Assembly (NCBI RefSeq): GCF_027497215.1
Contig: NZ_CP114904.1
Location: forward strand, 6,664,501-6,728,500
Source of the DNA: Micromonospora sp. WMMD812
GTDB lineage: Bacteria; Actinomycetota; Actinomycetes; Mycobacteriales; Micromonosporaceae
Direction of reading: 5' to 3'
Length of the DNA stretch: 64,000 bases
Shown here piece after piece: positions 1-8,142 of the stretch; position 1 is the stretch's first letter, and every line of letters begins with the position of its first letter. The translations under genes were made by a program, and so were the position numbers. The notes under the pieces were generated by a model that saw only the letters and a list, made by a program, of their open reading frames with translations, ran no database searches and was not told the origin of the DNA.

Positions 1-1
1 C

Positions 2-1750
2 GGCTCCGAGGCCGGCGGGCTGGTGGTCCGCCTGGCGCTGGTGATCGCCGCCCTGGCGGTCGCCGACGCGCTGCTCTCGCTCGCCCAACGCTGGTACTCC
101 GCGCGGATCGGCGAGGGCATCATCCTCGACCTGCGCACCCGGGTCTACGACCACGTGCAGCGGATGCCCCTGCAGTTCTTCACCCGGACCCAGACCGGCG
201 CCCTGGTGAGCCGCCTCAACAACGACGTGCTCGGCGCCCAGCGGGCGTTCACCTCGACGCTCTCCGGCGTGGTCAGCAACGTCATCCAGCTGGTGCTCAC
301 CGCCGCCGTGATGTTCACCCTCTCCTGGCAGATCACCGCGCTCTCGTTGGTGCTGCTGCCGATCTTCATCATCCCGGCCCGCCGGGTCGGCCGGCGGCTC
401 GCCGAGATCACCCGCGAGGCGTACAACCTCGACGCCAAGATGAACGCCACGATGACCGAACGGTTCGGCGTCGCCGGCGCGCTGCTGGTGAAGCTCTTCG
501 GCCAGCCCGACGCCGAGGCCCGCCGGTTCGCCGGGCGAGCCGAGCGGGTCCGTGACATCGGCATCCAGTCCGCCATGTACTCGCGGACGTTCTTCGTGGC
601 GATGCTGCTGGTCGCCTCGCTGGCCCAGGCGCTCACCTACGGCCTCGGCGGCTGGCTGGCGGTGAGCGGCAACGTCAGCGCCGGCACGGTCGTGACGCTC
701 GCGCTGCTGCTCACCCGCCTCTACGGGCCGCTGACCGCGCTCTCCAACGTCCGGGTGGACGTGATGAGCGCACTGGTCTCGTTCGACCGGGTCTTCGAGG
801 TGCTCGACCTGCGGCCCGGCATCGAGGAGAAGCGCGGCGCGGTGCAGGTGCCCCGGGGCAGTGGCCGGGTCGAGTTCCGCGACGTGCGGTTCCGCTACCC
901 GAGCGCCGCCGAGATCTCGTTGGCCTCGCTGGAAGAGGTCACCACGCTCGACCGAACGGTCAACGAACCCGTGCTGCGCGGTGTCTCGTTCCGCGTCGAG
1001 CCGGGGCAGATGGTCGCGCTGGTCGGCCCCTCCGGCGCCGGGAAGTCCACGCTGTCCATGCTGATCTCCCGGATCTACGACGTCACCGGCGGCCAGGTGC
1101 TGGTCGGCGGCGTCGACGTCCGTGACGCCACCCTCGCCTCACTGCGCGACGAGATCGGCGTGGTCACCCAGGATTCGCACCTGTTCCACGAGTCGATCCG
1201 GGAGAACCTGCGCTACGCCAAGCCGGACGCCACCGACGACGAGATCTGGGTGGCGCTGGCCGGTGCCCAGGTGGCGGACCTGGTCCGCTCCCTGCCCGAC
1301 GGGCTGGACACCACCGTCGGCGAGCGCGGCTACCGCTTCTCCGGTGGCGAGAAGCAGCGAATCGCCATCGCCCGGCTGCTGCTCAAGGCCCCGTCCATCG
1401 TCATCCTCGACGAGGCGACCGCCCACCTCGACTCCGAGAGCGAGGCCGCGGTGCAGCGGGCGCTCTCGGTGGCTCTGGCCGGGCGTACGGCGCTGGTGAT
1501 CGCGCACCGGCTGTCCACGGTCCGCGACGCCGACCAGATCCTGGTGCTCGACGGTGGGCGGATCGTCGAACGAGGGCGGCACGAGGAGCTCGTCGCGGTC
1601 GGCGGGCTCTACGCCGAGCTGTACCGCACCCAGTTCGCGGTGGCCGACTCGCCGACTCCGTACGTCGACGCGACCGGGCCCGAGCCGGTGGTCATGCCGC
1701 TCGGCAGCTACGTGGCCGACGAGGCGATGCCGCCCGCCGCGGCGAACTGA
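2..1750 (+). CDS. ABC transporter, fused permease/ATP-binding protein (5' truncated)
   Basis: Half-transporter of the ABCB/MsbA-like exporter type. The reading frame is open to the first bases of the window, so the true start lies upstream; the GTG at 23 is only an internal codon. The first ~270 visible residues are hydrophobic and include a typical ABC membrane-domain helix (LYGPLTALSNVR region). The nucleotide-binding domain follows, with Walker A GPSGAGKST (near nt 1027), signature FSGGEKQR, Walker B IVILDEATAHLD and the H-loop in IAHRLSTV. It ends in a short Pro/Ala-rich tail. Such proteins usually export lipids, peptides or drugs as homo- or heterodimers. The substrate cannot be told from sequence, and a partner half-transporter could lie upstream of the window. 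Confidence 0.93.
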   Translation, partial: GSEAGGLVVRLALVIAALAVADALLSLAQRWYSARIGEGIILDLRTRVYDHVQRMPLQFFTRTQTGALVSRLNNDVLGAQRAFTSTLSGVVSNVIQLVLTAAVMFTLSWQITALSLVLLPIFIIPARRVGRRLAEITREAYNLDAKMNATMTERFGVAGALLVKLFGQPDAEARRFAGRAERVRDIGIQSAMYSRTFFVAMLLVASLAQALTYGLGGWLAVSGNVSAGTVVTLALLLTRLYGPLTALSNVRVDVMSALVSFDRVFEVLDLRPGIEEKRGAVQVPRGSGRVEFRDVRFRYPSAAEISLASLEEVTTLDRTVNEPVLRGVSFRVEPGQMVALVGPSGAGKSTLSMLISRIYDVTGGQVLVGGVDVRDATLASLRDEIGVVTQDSHLFHESIRENLRYAKPDATDDEIWVALAGAQVADLVRSLPDGLDTTVGERGYRFSGGEKQRIAIARLLLKAPSIVILDEATAHLDSESEAAVQRALSVALAGRTALVIAHRLSTVRDADQILVLDGGRIVERGRHEELVAVGGLYAELYRTQFAVADSPTPYVDATGPEPVVMPLGSYVADEAMPPAAAN

Positions 1751-1798
1751 GCCGCGCGGCGCCCGGCGGGGGCGGACTGACCCGCCGACGCCCGGCGG

Positions 1799-2539
1799 TC
1801 AGCGTGTGGTCGACGCCCGGCGCAGCTCCGCGAACGCGGCGCCGAGGCTCTCCGGCGTGAAGTGCGCGTTCAACCCACTCGGGTTGGGCAGCACCCAGAG
1901 CCGCGCCCCGGCCAGCGGCTCCGGCTGCTCGCCGAAGGTGGCCTTCGGCCGGGCGAACCCGATCCGGTACGCCGTCACCCCGACCACCGCCACCCAGCGG
2001 GGCCGGTACCGCGCGACCTTCTGCCGCAGCAGCTCCGCCCCGGCGACCAGCTCCGCCGCGCTCAACTCGTCGGCCCGGGCGCTGGCCCGGTCCACGATGT
2101 TGGTGATGCCGATTCCGTAGCCGGGCAGCTCGTCCTGCTCGCTGGGGTGCATCAGTCGGGGCGTGAAGCCGCCCCGGTGCAGCGCCGGCCAGAACCGGTT
2201 GCCCGGCCGCGCGAAGTGCCAGCCGGTGGCGGCCGACCAGAGGCCGGGATTGATCCCGACGAACAGCACGTCCAGGCCCGGCGCGATGACGTCGGGCAGG
2301 AGGCGGTCCGCCGCCGCGGCGAGCTCCTCCCGGGTCGGCCGCACCGACCGCCCCGCCCCGCCCGGTCGGCGTTCGCCGAGCAGGGCAGCCGGACCCGGTT
2401 CGCGGTCACCGGGAGGTGGGGCGGCGCCGGGGCGGCGGTCACCGGGTGGCGGGGCGCCGGGGCGCCGGACGCCGGGCGAGGTCGGCGGCCCGGGCCGTCC
2501 GCGGCCGGACCGACGGCCGCCGGGTGGATCGGCGGTCAC
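1799..2539 (-). CDS. mug: Mug/TDG-type mismatch-specific DNA glycosylase
   Basis: Base-excision repair enzyme of the uracil-DNA glycosylase superfamily, removing U or T from G mismatches. Visible motifs are GINPG at residues 95-99, the GxxFxxPGNRFW stretch after it, and NPSGLN at about 219-224, which is the family's second active-site loop. The family core is about 165-180 residues. Here residues 1-66 are an extra Pro/Gly/Arg-rich tail with a PGDRRPG-like repeat and no visible domain. The GTG start overlaps the stop of the upstream SDR gene (GTGA), which suggests translational coupling. An internal start after the Pro-rich tail cannot be excluded. The core assignment is firm; the tail is uncertain. 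Confidence 0.85.
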   Translation of the reverse strand: MTADPPGGRRSGRGRPGPPTSPGVRRPGAPPPGDRRPGAAPPPGDREPGPAALLGERRPGGAGRSVRPTREELAAAADRLLPDVIAPGLDVLFVGINPGLWSAATGWHFARPGNRFWPALHRGGFTPRLMHPSEQDELPGYGIGITNIVDRASARADELSAAELVAGAELLRQKVARYRPRWVAVVGVTAYRIGFARPKATFGEQPEPLAGARLWVLPNPSGLNAHFTPESLGAAFAELRRASTTR

Positions 2540-3297
2540 AGGCCGCGCAGCGCGCCGCCGTCGACCGGGACGGTGAGCCCGGTGAGGTAGCTCGCGGCGG
2601 GGGAGAGGACGAACGCGGCCACCCGGCCGAACTCGGCGGGGTCGCCGACGCGGCGCAGCGGGATGGCCGCCTCGGCCTCGGCGCGGGCCCGGTCCGGGTC
2701 ACCGGTCGCCGCGAAGAGTTGCCGGTTGCGGTCGGTGAGGATCCGCCCCGGCAGCAGGCCGACGACCCGTACGCCGCGCGGGCCGTACTCGTCGGCGATG
2801 TCCTTGGCCACCCCGACCAGACCGGGCCGCAGCCCGTTGGAGATGCCGAGCCCGGGCACCGGCCCTCGGGCGGAGGTGGAGAGGACCAGCCCGACCGCGC
2901 CCCCGTCGGGCAGGGCGGCGGCGACGGTGCGCACCGTCCGGACGGTGCCGAGGAAGACCGTCTCGAAGGAGAGCCGCCACTGCTCGTCGCTGATCGTCGC
3001 GGCGCTGCCCTGCGGCGGGCCGCCGACCGAGACCAGCGCGCCGTCGAGGCGTCCGAAGTGCTCCCGCGCGATGGTGAGGAGCAGGTCCGGTGTCGCCGGG
3101 TCGGCCAGGTCGGCGGTCACCCCGACTGCCCGCTCCGGGCCGCCGAGGCTCTTCGCGGCGGCGGCGACGGCGTCGGCGTCGCGGGCCGAGATCACCACCC
3201 GTGCTCCGTCGGCCACCAGGCACTCCGCGGTCGCGTAGCCGAGGCCACGGGAGGCGCCGGTCAGCACGTACACCCGATCGGTCAGTCCGAGATCCAT
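2536..3297 (-). CDS. SDR family oxidoreductase with a non-canonical active site
   Basis: Rossmann-fold short-chain dehydrogenase of 253 residues with the nucleotide-binding motif TGASRGLG (13-20) and the usual C-terminal PVDGG. The catalytic Ser region (LSTSAR, about 140-142) is present. Where the YxxxK motif should be the sequence reads SNGLR (153-157), so both the catalytic Tyr and Lys positions are replaced (Ser and Arg). It may use another mechanism, bind a cofactor without classical catalysis, or belong to a divergent subfamily. The gene is followed by mug through a GTGA overlap and sits 23 bp after the DUF692 partner gene, so all five genes may be co-transcribed. Substrate unknown. Confidence 0.85.
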   Translation of the reverse strand: MDLGLTDRVYVLTGASRGLGYATAECLVADGARVVISARDADAVAAAAKSLGGPERAVGVTADLADPATPDLLLTIAREHFGRLDGALVSVGGPPQGSAATISDEQWRLSFETVFLGTVRTVRTVAAALPDGGAVGLVLSTSARGPVPGLGISNGLRPGLVGVAKDIADEYGPRGVRVVGLLPGRILTDRNRQLFAATGDPDRARAEAEAAIPLRRVGDPAEFGRVAAFVLSPAASYLTGLTVPVDGGALRGL

Positions 3298-3320
3298 GCC
3301 GCCGATCCTGCCGTACCCGC

Positions 3321-3902
3321 TCAGGCGGTGCCAGCGGCGGATCCGCCGTCCGGACGGCGGGCCGGTCGTAGCAGGCGTACCCGGCCGCCGACCTGGACGG
3401 CGACGGCGCCGCCGGCCCGCCCGATCGCCGGCAACCGGCGCGGGCGTGGCGACCGCCGGCCGTCGTACCGGGCGCCCGCCTCGCGAATGGCCAGCTCCTC
3501 GGCGCCGAGCGGCGGCAGCTCACCCCGGTCGCGTAGTGCGCGGGCCAGGTCCCAGCCGTCTCGCAGCGAGCCAGCCGTCGGCCGGCCGGCCGCCCAGGTC
3601 GCGAAGGTCGCCGGCCAGCCGGCGCCGAGGCCGGCGGCGAGGAGCGGCCAGTGCCGGGCGACGACGCCGGCGCGCTTGCGCAGCAGCGCGGTCCGCGCGG
3701 CGGCGAGCGGTGCGGGCGCGAACCCGGGCGGGACCGGCCCGCCGGCGACGAGGGCGGCGACCAGCTCCGCCTGCCGGGCCGCCAGCCCGCCGCGGTCCGG
3801 TCCGGCGTGCTCGCCCCCGCGCGGGTCGGTCCCGGTCGTGTGCCCATCGGGGACGCCGGACGCCGCGGCGGGATCCCCGGCGCGCCGGCCGGCGCCGGTC
3901 AC
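3321..3902 (-). CDS. DUF692-associated partner protein (MbnC/DUF2063-like in position and style)
   Basis: A protein of 193 residues whose GTG start overlaps the stop of the DUF692 gene (GTGA). It has no signal peptide or membrane segment. Residues ~50-140 are helical and contain an Ala-Leu-rich stretch with VPPGF, then ALLRKRAGVV and the HWPLLAAGLG stretch. This pattern recalls the N-terminal part of DUF2063/MbnC-like proteins that pair with DUF692 enzymes; the resemblance was judged by eye. The C-terminal ~40 residues are basic (RRSPRPRRLP). By its position it is probably a recognition or accessory subunit for the DUF692 enzyme. An unrelated actinobacterial conserved protein is possible, since no family could be named with certainty. 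Confidence 0.7.
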   Translation of the reverse strand: MTGAGRRAGDPAAASGVPDGHTTGTDPRGGEHAGPDRGGLAARQAELVAALVAGGPVPPGFAPAPLAAARTALLRKRAGVVARHWPLLAAGLGAGWPATFATWAAGRPTAGSLRDGWDLARALRDRGELPPLGAEELAIREAGARYDGRRSPRPRRLPAIGRAGGAVAVQVGGRVRLLRPARRPDGGSAAGTA

Positions 3903-4717
3903 GTGACCACCGGGAAGCCCGACGTCGCGGCGAGCGCGTCCAGTTCGGCGCGGAGCGTCGGGGCCGGTGGGTAGTCCCCGTCCCGCTCCAGCAACAGCGC
4001 CGGGGGTCGCCGCCGGGCGCACAGCTCGCCGACCAGGTCCAGGACCGCGGCCGGCACGGGGTCGGTGTGCGTGTCGTGGTAGAAGCCGCCGTGCTCGGCG
4101 CCGCCGGCGACGTGCGCGTACGCGACCCGGTCCAGCGGCAGCCGGTCCAGCAGGGCGAGCGGGTCCGCGCCCCGGTTGCGCGCGTTGGCGTAGACGTTGG
4201 CGACGTCGAACAGGAGCAGCGCCCCGGTGCGGTCGAGGATCTCGGTCAGGAAAGCCGCCTCGTCCAACTCGTCGTCGGGCCAGTCGAAGAGCGTGGCGAT
4301 CGGTTCCAGCGCCATCGGCACCGGCAGCTCGGCCTGGACCCGGGCGACGTTGGCGCAGACCGCGTCGACCGCCGCTCGGCTGCGTGGCAGCGGCAGCAGG
4401 TGCCCGGCCTCCAGCCCGCCGGCCCGCACGAACGCGATGTGTTCGCTGACCAGCGGAGCGGCCACCAGTTCGGCCACCGCGGCCAGGTGCGCGACCCGGT
4501 CCGGGTCGACCGGTTCCGCGCCGCCGAGGGAGAGCCGCACCCCGTGCGGTACGACGGTCACGTCCCGGCGGCGCAGCTCGGCGAGGCCGGGCGGCAGCGG
4601 GCCGGAGGTGGCCAGCGACTCCGCCACCACCTCGACGAAGCGCAGGCCGGGCAGGTCGGCGACGAACCCGGCGATCTCCGGACGCCACCCGATGCCGACG
4701 CCCGCCGGACCGGTCAT
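3899..4717 (-). CDS. DUF692 family multinuclear iron enzyme (MbnB/TglH/BufB family)
   Basis: TIM-barrel protein of 272 residues, full family length. Metal-ligand-type motifs are visible in order: VEVVAES near residue 30, HGVRLSLG, SEHIAF, ALEPIATLF, LLFDVANVYANA, AYAHVAGG and YHDTHTDP. Characterised DUF692 proteins (MbnB, TglH, ChrH, BufB) carry two or three irons and modify Cys residues of ribosomal peptides with help from a partner protein. Start chosen at the ATG at 4717, which overlaps the stop of the upstream TIGR04222-type gene (ATGA); the downstream partner overlaps too. This tight coupling suggests one three-part system. The substrate is inferred, not shown. The Cys residues of the neighbour's Gly/Cys tail are the obvious candidates. 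Confidence 0.88.
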   Translation of the reverse strand: MTGPAGVGIGWRPEIAGFVADLPGLRFVEVVAESLATSGPLPPGLAELRRRDVTVVPHGVRLSLGGAEPVDPDRVAHLAAVAELVAAPLVSEHIAFVRAGGLEAGHLLPLPRSRAAVDAVCANVARVQAELPVPMALEPIATLFDWPDDELDEAAFLTEILDRTGALLLFDVANVYANARNRGADPLALLDRLPLDRVAYAHVAGGAEHGGFYHDTHTDPVPAAVLDLVGELCARRRPPALLLERDGDYPPAPTLRAELDALAATSGFPVVT

Positions 4718-5607
4718 CCGCCGCACCCGCCTCCGCCACAGCCACCGCCACCGCCACCCCCGCCGCAGGAGCTGCCCCCGCCGTCCGAGCCGCCGCCCCC
4801 GCCGCCGGAGAGGTTCTGCCGCTGGATCTCGGCCTCCGCGGCGAAGGCCGGGTCGAGGGCCCAGAGCGACGCGGTCCCGAAGAGCGCGACCCCCATCGCG
4901 GCGCCGGCCGCTCCGTACGTCGCGTACGCCGGACTGGAGGCGGGCGCGAGGTGGGTGTGCTGGCGGCGCAGGTCGCGCATCGCCCGCCGGCCGGCGCGGG
5001 TCACCCGGGGCACCCGGCCCAGGAACAGCAACGCCACGAAGAGCGCCACCAGGCTGAGGAACAGGTAGCCGACCGGCCGGCCGTTGGAGAGCCCGACGAA
5101 GGCCCGGAGCCCGCCGAGGATCAACAGCGCGATCACGGCAGCCGCGCCGAGCCGGGCGGCGGCCCGCTGCTGCGCCGGCAGGATCAGCCCGCGTTGCTCG
5201 AGACCCTCGCCGAGTTGGTGCAGGGCGGCGGCCACCCACTGGTCCTCGCGCAGCTCGCGGACCCGGGCCCGCTGCCCGGCCGCGTGGTGGACCGCCTGGT
5301 CCAGCGGGGTCACCCCGGCCGGCAGGGGCCCGGTGGCGGTCAGCCGGTGGTCCGGCCCGACGCCGATGGCGCCGTTGCCACGGAGCCCACCGACCGAGGC
5401 ATGCACCGCGAGCGGCGCGCCGCCGTTGAGGTAGGCGGCCTGCTGCGGGCCGAGCGGATCCCGGCCGGCGTCCGGCGGCCCGGCGAAGAGTCGGAACCGG
5501 TGGACCAGGGCGGCGACCACCACCACGACGGCCACGGCGAGGTAGATCCGCAGGAAGGTCGGACCGGGGATGCCCCAGGTGTCGTCCGGGGCGGCGAGAA
5601 CGCTCAT
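4714..5607 (-). CDS. TIGR04222-type membrane protein with Gly/Cys-rich C-terminal tail
   Basis: Membrane protein of 297 residues. An N-terminal hydrophobic helix follows WGIPGPTFLRIYL, and two further helices lie near residues ~160-210. Between them is a soluble domain with AAYLNGG and an AALHQLGEG segment typical of this family. The last ~30 residues are almost only Gly with three Cys, plus a few Ser and Asp. The family is known to end in such low-complexity tails and to sit beside DUF692 genes. The ATG at 5607 is preceded by AGGAG-type sequence. The gene leads the DUF692 operon. The tail could be the substrate of that enzyme or a metal-binding tail; this is inference. Confidence 0.82.
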   Translation of the reverse strand: MSVLAAPDDTWGIPGPTFLRIYLAVAVVVVVAALVHRFRLFAGPPDAGRDPLGPQQAAYLNGGAPLAVHASVGGLRGNGAIGVGPDHRLTATGPLPAGVTPLDQAVHHAAGQRARVRELREDQWVAAALHQLGEGLEQRGLILPAQQRAAARLGAAAVIALLILGGLRAFVGLSNGRPVGYLFLSLVALFVALLFLGRVPRVTRAGRRAMRDLRRQHTHLAPASSPAYATYGAAGAAMGVALFGTASLWALDPAFAAEAEIQRQNLSGGGGGGSDGGGSSCGGGGGGGGCGGGGCGG

Positions 5608-5713
5608 CGGATGCTCCTGTCGCCGGAGGGAACGGCGGCCCCATTGTGGGGCAGACGCGCCATCGCCGCGGGGGCCCGCCCGGGGCCGGAGACCGCAGGC
5701 GGCCGGGGCGCGC

Positions 5714-6286
5714 TCAGCGGCGGCGGACCGCCTCCTCGACCAGGTCGAGCACCGGGCCGAGGTCACCGGCGGGCCGGCCCATCGCCAGGTGCAGCACCAG
5801 GCCGTCGTAGGCGAGTTCGAGGAACTGCGCCAGCACGTCGATCGGGACGTCCTCGCGCAGCACGCCGGCCTCCCGCTGCCGGGCCAGCCGGTCGCGGGTC
5901 GCCTCGGCGATCGCGGCGGACCGTTCGGCCCACCGCTTCGCGAACGCCGGGTCGGTGCGCAGCCGGCGGGAGACCTCCAACTGGGTGCCGAGCCAGCCGG
6001 TGGTGTCCGGGGAGACAGCCCGGGCCAGCAGGTCGCGCATCACCTGGACCAGCCCGTTGCGGGCCACGGTCTCCACCATGGCCGCGGCGTCGTCCTCGGC
6101 GACGGCGAGGAAGAGCGAGTCCTTGTCGCGGAAGTGGTGGAAGATGGCGCCCCGGGACAGCCCGGTGGCCTCCTCGAGCCGGCGCACGGTGGCGCCCTCG
6201 TAGCCGTGCCGGGCGAAACACGCCCGCGAGGCGGCGAGGATCTCCTGGCGCCGCGCGTCGAGCTGGTCCTGGCTTACTCTGGGCAC
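5714..6286 (-). CDS. acnR: TetR family regulator, AcnR-like (aconitase repressor)
   Basis: Repressor of 190 residues. The N-terminal helix-turn-helix GATVRRLEEATGLSRGAIFH is followed by HFRDKDSLFLA. The remainder, including NGLVQVMRDLL, LEVSRRLRTDP and VLDLVEEAVRR, follows the layout of Corynebacterium AcnR, which represses aconitase. Start chosen at GTG 6286, giving MPRVSQDQL; a GTG at 6307 is possible. A near-perfect 20-bp palindrome lies just upstream (6319-6338), and a closely matching one stands before the aconitase gene 14.6 kb away, which supports the name and suggests autoregulation. In corynebacteria acnR sits directly beside acn; here it is separated. The regulatory target is inferred. 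Confidence 0.85.
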   Translation of the reverse strand: MPRVSQDQLDARRQEILAASRACFARHGYEGATVRRLEEATGLSRGAIFHHFRDKDSLFLAVAEDDAAAMVETVARNGLVQVMRDLLARAVSPDTTGWLGTQLEVSRRLRTDPAFAKRWAERSAAIAEATRDRLARQREAGVLREDVPIDVLAQFLELAYDGLVLHLAMGRPAGDLGPVLDLVEEAVRRR

Positions 6287-6318
6287 GCGTCGATCGTTCC
6301 AGGTCACCCCGCGTCACG

Positions 6319-6338
6319 CAAACCGTACGTACGGCTTG
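6319..6338. promoter_or_regulatory. Palindromic operator, probable AcnR site 1
   Basis: CAAACCGTACGTACGGCTTG is an inverted repeat with a single mismatched pair. It lies between the AcnR-like gene and the divergent hydrolase gene. Seventeen of 20 bases match the site upstream of aconitase (20883-20902). It is placed to act on the regulator's own promoter and perhaps on the divergent gene. Confidence 0.7.
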
Positions 6339-6384
6339 GGAGTTGGCGGCGTATCGGGGACTCTGCCGCCGGCCGGGTCCGGTC

Positions 6385-6396
6385 TACCATCGCCCG
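6385..6396 (+). promoter_or_regulatory. -10 box TACCAT placed for a leaderless transcript
   Basis: TACCAT is followed by exactly 6 nt and then the GTG start at 6397. No Shine-Dalgarno sequence fits that GTG. This is the usual arrangement of actinobacterial leaderless mRNAs, with transcription starting at the start codon. Confidence 0.5.
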
Positions 6397-7257
6397 GTGA
6401 CCCCACCCCCCGCGCTCCCGCAGGCTCCGCTGACCGTCGCCGCAGTCCAGTCCGACCCGGTGCCCGGCGACGTCGCGGTCAACACGGCGACCGCCGCTCG
6501 CCTGGTCACCGGGGCCGCCGAGCGGGGCGCCCGGGTGGCCGTCCTGCCGGAGCTGTTCCTGCCCGCGTACCACCCGCCGACGCTGGCCGCCGACCCGGCC
6601 GGCACCGACGTCGTGGCCGCCGCGGACCGGACGGTCGCCGACCCGCGCCTGGCGCCGCTGCGCGCCGCGGCGGTCGCCGGCGGCATCACGGTGGTGGTCG
6701 GCGCGGCCGTACGTCACCCGGGCGGGCAGCGGACGATCTCGTCGCTGGTCGTCGACCGGGTCGGCGAGGTCCGGGTGGGCTACGACAAGCAGCAGCTCTG
6801 GGGTGACGAGCGGGAGCTGTTCGACCCGGGCACGCGGGGGGCGACCCTGCTCGTCGACGGCTGGCGGCTCGGGCTCGGGATCTGCTACGACGGCTGTTTC
6901 CCGGAGCACGGCCGGGCCGCCGCGGCCGACGGCGCGCACGGCTACCTCTGCCCGAGCGGCTACCTCGCCGGCTCGGAACACCGCCGGGACCTCTACTACC
7001 GGGCCCGGGCGCTGGACAACACCATGTACGTGGTCTTCGCCAACTCGGTCGGCGGGGCGGACCCGTGGCGGTTTAACGGCGGCGCGGCCGTGCACGACCC
7101 GGAGGGGCGGACGCTCGCCCGCGGTGCGGACACCGGCGAGGCGGTGCTGGTCGCGACGCTGGACCCGGCCGTGCTGGCGGCAACCCGGGCGGCGCACTCG
7201 ATGCTCGTGGATCGGCTGCCGGACCAGGGCCCGACCCGGCTCTCGTGGGTCGGATGA
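6397..7257 (+). CDS. Carbon-nitrogen hydrolase (nitrilase superfamily)
   Basis: Cytosolic amidase-type enzyme of 286 residues. The Glu-Lys-Cys triad is visible: Glu in LPELFLPAY, Lys in YDKQQLWGDE and Cys in GICYDGCFPE. A GSEHRRDLYYRARALDN region and a nearby FANSVGG complete the fold. These enzymes hydrolyse amides, carbamoyl groups or nitriles; the exact substrate is not evident. The GTG at 6397 starts the conserved region (LTVAAVQSDPVPGDV) and follows a -10 box by 6 nt. It is transcribed divergently from the AcnR-like regulator and shares the region holding its operator. The HAD gene follows 53 bp later under its own likely promoter. Confidence 0.9.
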   Translation: MTPPPALPQAPLTVAAVQSDPVPGDVAVNTATAARLVTGAAERGARVAVLPELFLPAYHPPTLAADPAGTDVVAAADRTVADPRLAPLRAAAVAGGITVVVGAAVRHPGGQRTISSLVVDRVGEVRVGYDKQQLWGDERELFDPGTRGATLLVDGWRLGLGICYDGCFPEHGRAAAADGAHGYLCPSGYLAGSEHRRDLYYRARALDNTMYVVFANSVGGADPWRFNGGAAVHDPEGRTLARGADTGEAVLVATLDPAVLAATRAAHSMLVDRLPDQGPTRLSWVG

Positions 7258-7298
7258 GAGTTAACGTTGCAGCCCTGTCGGGCGGCCCCGACGTCCCG

Positions 7299-7310
7299 TA
7301 GGGTGCCCGA
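7299..7310 (+). promoter_or_regulatory. -10 box TAGGGT placed for a leaderless transcript
   Basis: TAGGGT at 7299-7304 lies exactly 6 nt before the GTG at 7311. A weak -35 (TGTCGG, 7276-7281) sits 17 bp upstream. There is no Shine-Dalgarno sequence. Confidence 0.5.
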
Positions 7311-7955
7311 GTGCCACTGCTCCTGCTGGATCTGGAAAACACCCTGCTCGACCGGGCGGGGCCGTTCCGCGCCTGGGGGCAGCGCTTCCTCGAGGGGATC
7401 GGCGCGCCTGCCGCGGACATCGACTGGCTGCTCTCCATCGACGCGGACGGGCTGACCGACCGGTGGGACGTGGCCGACGCCATCCGGGAGCGGTACGACC
7501 TGCGCGTACCGTCGATCGACCTGGTGGAGGAGCTGCACGACGGGGTGGTGGAGTACACCCGGCTCGATCCGCTGATCGCCTGTGCGTTGCGGATCGCCGA
7601 CAGCGCCGGCTGGGTCCCGGTGATCGTCACCAACGGAGTGGTCCGGCAGCAGGAGACCAAGATCCGGCGGACCGGCCTGGACCGGTACGTGGCCGACTGG
7701 GTGATCTCCGAGGAGGCGGGCGTCAGCAAGCCCAACCCCCGGATCTTCGCGCTCGCCGCCCAGCGGGTCCGGATGCCGCTGCGCGGCGCGTGGGTGGTCG
7801 GCGACGGCCCGGAGGCCGACATCGGCGGCGCGGCGGCGGTCGGGCTGCCCAGCGTCTGGCTGCACCGGGGGCGGGCCTGGTCGGACAGCCGGTTCTCGCC
7901 GACGCGGGTCGCGGACGGGCTGATCGCCGCGGTGGCCACCGTCCTCGCCGGTTGA
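7311..7955 (+). CDS. HAD superfamily hydrolase with an altered motif I
   Basis: Protein of 214 residues with the HAD fold. Motif I reads LLDLENTLLD, where the second Asp of the usual DxDxT is a Glu. Motif II is in VPVIVTNGV, motif III Lys is in VSKPNPRIF, and motif IV is GDGPEADIGGA. The second Asp normally acts as general acid/base in phosphatases, so activity may be altered or the substrate different. A helical cap follows motif I. The GTG start is set by the -10 box 6 nt upstream. The neighbours do not suggest a pathway; the nitrilase-like gene upstream has its own promoter. Confidence 0.87.
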   Translation: MPLLLLDLENTLLDRAGPFRAWGQRFLEGIGAPAADIDWLLSIDADGLTDRWDVADAIRERYDLRVPSIDLVEELHDGVVEYTRLDPLIACALRIADSAGWVPVIVTNGVVRQQETKIRRTGLDRYVADWVISEEAGVSKPNPRIFALAAQRVRMPLRGAWVVGDGPEADIGGAAAVGLPSVWLHRGRAWSDSRFSPTRVADGLIAAVATVLAG

Positions 7956-8142
7956 CCCGGGCGCTCCGGCATGGCCTGAGCCGGGTTAATTCGGTTGACC
8001 GGCGGCGCGGCGGCGGTGAGCATGGTCCGCGCATCGTGCACCCGGGCGTGGGCCCGGTCGAGGAGAGGGGGTCGGTCATGGCCGTCTTCGCAGGTCGCTT
8101 CCACCTGCCTCCATCAGCCTCGATCAAGGGATCACCACCGCA

